From contig JAJIRX010000642.1 in the NCBI GenBank assembly GCA_023853785.1, forward strand, positions 1 through 13,550: a DNA stretch of 13,550 nucleotides, written 5' to 3'. The notes beneath the pieces are model-generated. The model did not search any database, was not told where the DNA came from, and worked only from the letters and a program-made list of their open reading frames with translations. This DNA is from Psilocybe azurescens (Eukaryota > Basidiomycota > Agaricomycetes > Agaricales > Agrocybaceae). Position numbers and translations under genes: made by a program. Positions 8,013 through 13,550 of this stretch are shown piece after piece (positions within the stretch are counted from its first letter, which is position 1; every line of letters starts with the position of its first letter).

Positions 8013-11000
8013 AGTGGAGAAACAGGACGACGTCTGTCTCTCCTTATCTGAAGATACAATCTGTACTTACGGCAACAATCGAGAATAAAACTATGCTTTT
8101 ACCAGTTTCATTCCCCACCAAGAAACAGAATGGCTCACAAATCGTCGAAACCTCTGCGCTCTTAGACTCAGGAGCAGGAGGGAAATTCATTGACCAGAAC
8201 TATGCACAAAAACTTGGACTCAGAACCCAACCCTTGGAAAAACCGATCCAGGTTTATAACGTAGATGGAACCCCAAACAAGAAAGGAACCATCTCGTCAT
8301 TTGTAGACCTGGACCTAAAGGTTGGAAACCGGAACCATCGGGAACAATTACTGGTCTCTGGGCTAGGAAAACAGAAAATTATTTTAGGATTCCCTTGGCT
8401 ACAGGAAAAGAATCCAGGAATCAACTGGCGGAACGGACAGATAACTTGGAAACCACGTCAAGGGCCTACGATAAATCAAACCACCATTGAAGAAGAAACG
8501 GACGAAGAACACCAACAATCGAGACTACCCACCCATTGGAGGTCGAATCGTTAGTCATCCAATATATCGGGGATGCAAACGAAGACGAAATAAAAGAAAC
8601 TTGGCTTAACACCAAAATCACAGCCTCACAGAGCGCTGGCCCAACAATATGAACCAGAGAAACCGACAAGACCTCTCAAGAAATTGTTCCCCAGAATATC
8701 AATCATATATGGACCTTTTCGATAAACAAGCGGCAGACCGATTCCCAGAACCAAGACCATGGGACCATAAAATTGAGTTAAAAGAAGGATTCATACCAAA
8801 GAAATTCAAGGCATACAATATCACACCGGCAGAACAAACAGAACTGGACACCTGGACAAAGGAACAATTGGACAAAGGATACATTCGACCCTCAGAATCA
8901 CCTATGGCATCTCCCTTCTTCTTCGTATCAAAGAAAGATGGAAAGCTTAGACCTTGTCAAGACTACAGGTATCTGAACGACTGGACGATCAAGAACGCTT
9001 ACCCACTACCACGGATTACGGAACTTATGGACAAATTGAAAGGCAAAATTCTTCACCAAACTAGATATCCGATGGGGCTACAACAACATCAGGATAAAAG
9101 AAGGTGATCAATGGAAAGCAGCATTCAAAACCAACCGAGGACTTTTGAACCAACTGTAATGTTCTTTGGCATGTGCAATTCCCCAGCAACCTTCCAATCC
9201 ATGATGGACTCAATCTTCGAAGACATGATATCACAATGCTTCGTAATCATCTATATGGACGACATTCTAATCTTTCGCGAGAAGATCCGAGGGGAATTGG
9301 AAAAATACACCAAAATGGTTCTAGCGACTCCGAGAAAACGATCTCTATCTCAAACCGGAAAAATGCTCTTTTGCTCAAGGAAAAGTGGAATATCTCGGAA
9401 TGATTGTTGAAGCAGGAAAAATCTCTATGGATCCAACAAAACTCAAAGGAATTCAAGACTGGCCAGCACCTACTACTCTCAAACAAGTCCGATCGTTCCT
9501 GGGCTTTGGGAACTTCTACCGAAAATTCATCCGGAAATTCTCTGAAGTAGCTCGACCTCTAAATGAACTCCTGAAGAAAGACAAAGGATTTCTATGGAAT
9601 GACACAACTCAAGCTGCCTTTGATGAACTGAAGAAACGATTCACGGAAGAACCGGTACTCTTGATGCCCGACCCGCCAAACCATTTCAAATCGAATCTGA
9701 CGCTTCAAAATATGCCTCGGAGCAGTCCTTACTCAACTGGACGGAAATGGCGAAAGACACCCATGCGCATTTATATCAAGAACGTTCTCTCCAACCGAAA
9801 GAAACTACGAAATCTACGACAGGGAATTACTGGGAATAATCAGATCATTACAGGAATGGAGACACTACATCCAAGGATCAGAACACACGACTACGGTATA
9901 TTCAGATCACAAGAATTTGACATATTTCAGATCGGCCCAAAATCTAAACCGACGACAGGCGCGCTGGTCTCTGTATGTCTCAGAATTCAATCTGAAGTTG
10001 GTACATCTACCTGGAAACAAAATGATTCAATCCGATACCCTTTCAAGACGCCTGATTTCACCCCAGAAGACCAAGACGATGAAAACATCACCTTACTTCC
10101 AGAAAAGCTATTCATCGACTTAATCGACACCGAGTTACAGGAAAGAATTGCCAATGCGAACGAACTGGACCACACGCAGCAGAAGCAATGAAAACCCTAT
10201 TAGAAGGAGGACCACCAAATGCACAACACGACCTCAGAGAATGGAAAACAGAGAACGTGAACGGCAAAACTATCTTATACTACCAGGGCGAGCCTACATT
10301 CCAAAAGATCAAACCCTACGGAAAGACATAGTCAAATCATATCACGACCCTATCTCAGCCGGACACCCTGGAGAATTAGAAACATTCAATTCGGTAAAAC
10401 AACACTACTGGTGGCCAGGATTACGATCATTTGTCAAGCAATACATAAAAGGATGTGCCGCCTGCCAACAGTTCAAAATAAATCGACATCCCTCTAACCC
10501 ATCATTCATACCGATACCTGGACCAAAGTCAGCCCGACCCTTTGCAGACAGTGCTATGGACTTCCTTACAGACCTTCCACCGATCCTGGACAAGCAAGGA
10601 GAAGTTGAATTTGATGCGATTCTAAGCATCACCGATCACGGAACACAAAAGGACTTATCCTTATTCCATGCCGAATGAAAGGACTGGATGCTGAAAAGAC
10701 TGGCAAACTCTTACTGGACAATCTCTACAAAAGGTTTGGACTACCAGACAGCCTCACATCAGATCGAGACCCCAGATTTGCCGCTGAATCATTCAAAGAG
10801 CTAATGAAACTCCTTGGAGTAAAATCGAAATTTTCAACTGCTTATCACCCTCAAACGGACGGAACAACAGAACGATATAACCAAGAGATCGAAGCCTATC
10901 TATCCATATACTGCTCGTCTCACCCAGAAGACTGGCACGAACGACTTGGGACCCTCGAATTCACTCACAATAACCGAAGACATGCGGACAGACAGAGAAC

Positions 11001-11603
11001 ACCATTCGAATTAATTCTTGGATACTCCCCATCGCAATTCCCACCGCATTCGAACACACCAAGTTTCCTTCAGTAGAAGAAAGACTGAAGTATCTTCAAA
11101 AGGATCGAGAGAAGCCCTAGCAGCCCACGAACTAGCCTGGACAAGGATGGCTGAAAGGAAAAACTCGAACTTCACACCGTTCATCCAAGGACAAAGAGTT
11201 TGGCTAGAAGCGACAAATTTACAGACGAATTATCACAAGAAAATGGCACCAAAACGAGAAGGACCCTTCAAGATCAAAGAAGTCTTAGGACCCCTAACTT
11301 ATCGACTGGAACTCCCCAAAGGATGGCTCATTCACGATGTATTCCATGCGACACTTCTTAATCCATACCACGAGACCGAAACACATGGACCTAATTTCAT
11401 TCGACCGCCACCAGAGATATTAAACGAAGAAGAACATTGGGAAATAGAGACGATTCTCAAACATCGAAAAAGAGGAAGAGGATACCAATACTACGTCAAA
11501 TGGAAGGACTATCCGATCACTGAAGCAACGTGGGAACCGGCCGGTCTTTGAAGAAACCGGTAACGAAATCTTACAGACTTACCGAACACGTCACAAGCTG
11601 TAA
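8013..11603 (+). pseudogene. pol: pol: protease, RT, RNase H, integrase, chromodomain; frame-disrupted
   Basis: The order of domains is complete. Protease: LLDSGAG with catalytic Asp at 8165-8167. [20 protein letters not shown], then the first Asp in LDIRWG (9064-9066) and YMDD at 9252-9263. RNase H: Asp of SDASKY (9699-9701), the YDREL stretch and the Asp of SDHKNL (9905-9907). Integrase: His 10343 and 10364, Cys 10454 and 10463; D,D,E at 10559-10561, 10762-10764 and 10870-10872. A GPFKIKEVLGPLTYRLELP module and a chromodomain follow. Proper reading ends at the TAA 11601-11603. Frame changes lie near 8530, 8631, 8688, 9048, 9145, 9327, 9677, 9720, 10051, 10173, 10287, 10643, 11030, 11109 and 11543. 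All listed catalytic residues are intact, so decay is by small indels only. Confidence 0.9.
11438..11540 (+). other. Chromodomain at the integrase C-terminus
   Basis: WEIETIL, a basic stretch, then YYVKWKDYP and TWEP: the aromatic and WEP positions of a chromodomain are all present. In chromoviruses this module binds methylated histone tails (typically H3K9me) and steers integration to heterochromatin. It lies within one uninterrupted reading frame; a frame change follows just after WEP. Confidence 0.85.
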
Positions 11604-11641
11604 AAAGACCACCATCTTCCCTCACTCGACAATCAATCAAC

Positions 11642-11955
11642 ATGCTCTCCTTTCCCTCGATCAAACGCGTCAAGTCCACTCTCTTTCCCAAAACACTCAC
11701 GAACCTATTTTCCTCACGACAAAAATACCAAAATCCCAAGAAGATCGACAACAAATGCTTGAAGAACTCGAGATAGCGTTCATAATGTCTCAAGATGCGG
11801 AGAAACAAGCACACAATGAACTCAAGGAAAGATGCGCAGCAATGGCGCATGACCAAAATCTAGAGTATCAACTGCGGATTTCCCAGCTCAAGGAAAAACT
11901 TAGACCCGGACTGGCAACAAAGGCTATAAGAAAGGTCAAGTCGCTACACTTCTAG
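11642..11955 (+). CDS. ORF3a: unknown, probable coiled-coil protein 3' of pol
   Basis: The frame open from pol to the TAG at 11953-11955 encodes a charged, helix-prone segment (LEELEIAFIMSQDAEKQ, then LKERCAAMAHD and LRISQLKEKL) that looks coiled-coil-like. The first ATG in this frame is at 11755. An ATG at 11642 opens a different frame (MLSFPSIKRVK) that could join it by one frame change, as seen elsewhere in the element. It lies where some retroelements carry env or accessory genes, but there is no signal peptide, membrane segment or similarity I recognise. It may belong to one protein with the next frame or be a separate gene. Confidence 0.4.
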
Positions 11956-11978
11956 GCAACAAACATCGATATCCAACA

Positions 11979-12477
11979 ATGTCTCATTCCACTGCTCGTG
12001 CCTCATCTGTTCCCCAATCTACTACTACATCGTCTCAACTTTTTAATACTCTCTCCGTCTACGAACTACTTGAAATCTTGAAAAATGCCGAAACGATGAC
12101 GTCGAAGCCCTTTGCCCCCTTTATCGAACAAGAACTTGAATTCTTCAACTATTTATCTGGCGAAATACGAATCATCGAGGCGGACATCGCAGTCAAACAG
12201 GCGAGAGTCCGAGTCCACCACAAAGCCGCCACCAACTCCCTCAAACGTCTTCAACTCAAGGGTTTGAACGAGCCATCAAACACGTGCTCATCAAACACCG
12301 CGACACCCACAGAACAACTCACCTGCAACCACTGCCACCGCCGAGGATGGACATACAACAAGATACTGTCCTTTCAAGCGTAACGACTCTCCTCACAGAA
12401 GCGATTACTTTGATTATGACGACCCCACGGATGACGTTGGCATCGCAAACAATACCGGAGAACCCTATGGATACTGA
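11979..12477 (+). CDS. ORF3b: accessory protein with its own CCHC zinc knuckle
   Basis: The ATG at 11979 opens a frame with a Ser/Thr-rich start, a helical segment (LSVYELLEILKNAETM, then FIEQELEFFNYLSGE) and a region of likely coiled coil. Near 12324 it encodes CNHCHRRG. Directly after it, in the +1 frame, comes HTTRYCPF, so Cys 12324, Cys 12333, His 12352 and Cys 12367 form a CX2CX4HX4C knuckle once four bases (TGGA, 12348-12351, next to a GGATGGA near-duplication) are skipped. That second frame then runs on through an acidic tail (SDYFDYDDPTDD) to the TGA at 12475-12477, 29 bp before the polypurine tract. Such knuckles bind nucleic acid, so a Gag-like or RNA-binding helper role is plausible but unproven. 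It is not a duplicate of the gag knuckle, whose residues differ. Confidence 0.55.
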
Positions 12478-12506
12478 AGACCATTCGACTGGGACAGTCG
12501 AACCTT

Positions 12507-12516
12507 AGGGGGGTAA
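12507..12516 (+). other. Polypurine tract
   Basis: AGGGGGGTAA directly precedes the 3' LTR. The G-run primes plus-strand DNA in LTR elements. A few bases (TAA) separate the purine run from the LTR start; two or so such bases are usually trimmed by integrase. Confidence 0.8.
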
Positions 12517-13009
12517 TGTTATGGACACTTTATTTTCTTTTGCTTTTCCTTTTCTTTTCCTTTTCGTATATAAAACCTTCCTGTCACATGATGGACAACA
12601 TCATGTGATTGTTTAACAAGTCTTTTCTTTTCTTTTCTTTTCCCTTTTCTTTGTCTCCGTCACATCATTGATACATCATCGTATGTTCTGATGAACTTTG
12701 CTTTCCATCATATCTACAAAACTCCATCATATCTTTGATGGACTTTCACTTCTATCTTTTATGATACATCTTTCGATGAACACTTGATCTGTTTCCTCTA
12801 TTCTTATATACATCTGCTGATGAACATTCAAACTCGTTTCAACTTGCTGTGCGGTTCATAGTATTTATACCAGGAAGGATCCACTGTATTCTTTAGCTAG
12901 TTCTTGAGAATCTAACCTCCTCTTACTTGACACCGCTTGGAACTTGCTGTTCTTGACTACTTGACTGTCGGCTTTATCCACGCACGTGAATATAAGCTTG
13001 GTCGTAACA
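12517..13009 (+). repeat. 3' LTR (493 bp)
   Basis: Begins TGTTATGGACAC and ends GTCGTAACA. Compared with the 5' LTR there are three substitutions and seven small indels. The differences are one T near the start, one T in each of three T-runs, one A in GTCATCCG, a 3-bp difference at about 12917 and a 2-bp difference near the end. The TATA box, hairpin and PBS-complementary segment (12895-12905) are identical. Confidence 0.92.
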
Positions 13010-13015
13010 AGTACC

Positions 13016-13066
13016 GGCAGTTGCCCAAATCGTGTATATATATACACGGGCAGTATCCCAACTGCC
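13016..13066. repeat. Large stem-loop beside the 3' LTR
   Basis: The outer arms GGCAGTTG (13016-13023) and CAACTGCC (13059-13066) enclose an 18-bp perfect palindrome CGTGTATATATATACACG (13031-13048). The structure starts 7 bp after the LTR, in the flanking DNA. It may be the end of another element or an unstable AT palindrome. Confidence 0.6.
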
Positions 13067-13077
13067 TGAATTCATGC

Positions 13078-13215
13078 ATGAGCGGTTTGGCACTGCATTG
13101 GGTGGGTGTAGAAAAATATATAAACAAACCGTATTTCTGCTCTGCGGGCGAAAAATGGGTTTGTGACAGGCTCTTTGGCGTTTGGGGCGCTAAAATGTCC
13201 ATTGCGTTCTATTAA
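13078..13215 (+). other. Short open frame of unknown meaning
   Basis: ATG to TAA, 45 codons (starts MSGLALHWVGVEKY, ends KMSIAFY). The frame is also open upstream through the LTR end. No motif or family is recognised, and at this length chance is a fair explanation. Confidence 0.15.
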
Positions 13216-13225
13216 TAAATTACAC

Positions 13226-13281
13226 CCCATTGCCCCCATTGCGCTGGATATCGCAGGTGTTGCGGGGTGGATTGCAATGGG
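13226..13281. repeat. Inverted repeat CCCATTGC / GCAATGGG
   Basis: CCCATTGC occurs at 13226-13233 and 13235-13242 as a direct repeat, and its complement GCAATGGG at 13274-13281. The DNA between can fold. No gene is attached to it. Confidence 0.4.
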
Positions 13282-13355
13282 AATCTTTGGATGACATTTA
13301 AAATAGATGTGTCTGCGTCATTATTAGATTGATTGCGTTCGGGTGTGATAATACG

Positions 13356-13550
13356 ATGACTTCATATTGCTGACATTTTGATGGATCACTGATCGAGCTC
13401 TAAAATTGGCAACTCTTACAAATAATTTGATGGACCGTTGAGAGAGCTCTAGGCTTATAACGTGACTTCATATTACAAACATTTTGACGGCTGATCGGGC
13501 TCTAAAATTCCACATCTTACTAATATATTGATGGACCGTAGTTAGAGCTC
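13356..13550. repeat. 106-bp tandem repeat reaching the window end
   Basis: Two copies with a period of 106 bp: GACTTCATATT at 13358 and 13464, then ACATTTTGA and GAGCTCTAAAATT or its variant. Each copy also contains a half-unit (TTTGATGGACC, then GAGCTC) about 53 bp later, so the basic unit may be about 53 bp with a dimeric higher-order repeat. The array is cut by the window edge. Confidence 0.7.

Larger units (their letters stand above)
6319..13009 (+). mobile_element. Complete Ty3/gypsy chromovirus, Tf1/sushi-like, 6691 bp
   Basis: An LTR retrotransposon with two near-identical LTRs, a PBS, gag with a CCHC knuckle, pol in the gypsy order (protease, RT, RNase H, integrase, chromodomain), extra reading frames 3' of pol, and a polypurine tract. 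The C-terminal chromodomain makes it a chromovirus. The self-complementary PBS and lack of a tRNA-type TGG start place it near the Tf1/sushi group. LTR substitution divergence is only 3 in about 490 bp, so insertion is recent. No perfect 5-bp target duplication exists: GAAGT precedes the left LTR and AGTAC follows the right one, sharing only AGT. Gag and pol carry many frame changes, so the copy as written cannot encode its proteins. Confidence 0.93.

Overview
The window looks like nuclear DNA of a filamentous basidiomycete, probably an Agaricomycete. The reasons are very short GT..AG introns (40, 43 and 53 nt), a decayed KDZ-type transposase, a Tf1/sushi-like chromovirus, and AT-rich, repeat-dotted intergenic DNA. 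No bacterial-style gene organisation, rRNA, tRNA or CRISPR array was seen. The species cannot be named from the sequence.

Left part (1-2560). A small C-terminal piece of a Ser/Pro-rich protein with a hydrophobic tail ends at 288 on the + strand. A histidine-triad (HIT) protein gene lies on the - strand (about 2177 down to 1268), with one short intron and a clear His-x-His-x-His motif. Both need small frame changes to be read through.

Middle (2560-5450). This is gene-poor, AT-rich DNA with several repeat structures: a cluster of the palindrome TACGGCCGTA, a 54-bp tandem duplication, a degenerate 120-132-bp repeat, a 25-bp palindrome and an AGAT-rich tract. From about 5450 to 6290 there is a decayed KDZ (CxC1-like) transposase on the + strand that still has two introns. 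It is cut off just before the retrotransposon.

Right part (6319-13009). A complete Ty3/gypsy LTR retrotransposon is present: a 495-bp 5' LTR, a PBS, gag with a CCHC knuckle, pol in the order protease, RT, RNase H, integrase, GPF-type module and chromodomain, two further reading frames 3' of pol, a G-rich polypurine tract and a 493-bp 3' LTR. The PBS is an exact 11-nt complement of an LTR segment 26 bp downstream of a TATA-like box. This is the layout expected for Tf1-type self-priming rather than tRNA priming. The region between pol and the 3' LTR encodes a coiled-coil-like frame and a second frame with its own CCHC zinc knuckle, which is the most novel-looking content of the window.

The gag and pol frames are broken about 19 times by apparent one-base indels, with almost no nonsense substitutions inside the segments. 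The two LTRs differ by 7 indels but only 3 substitutions, and the HIT gene shows the same kind of damage. This points to consensus sequence error, or to very recent indel-only decay. After the 3' LTR come a large stem-loop and, up to the window end, a 106-bp tandem repeat.
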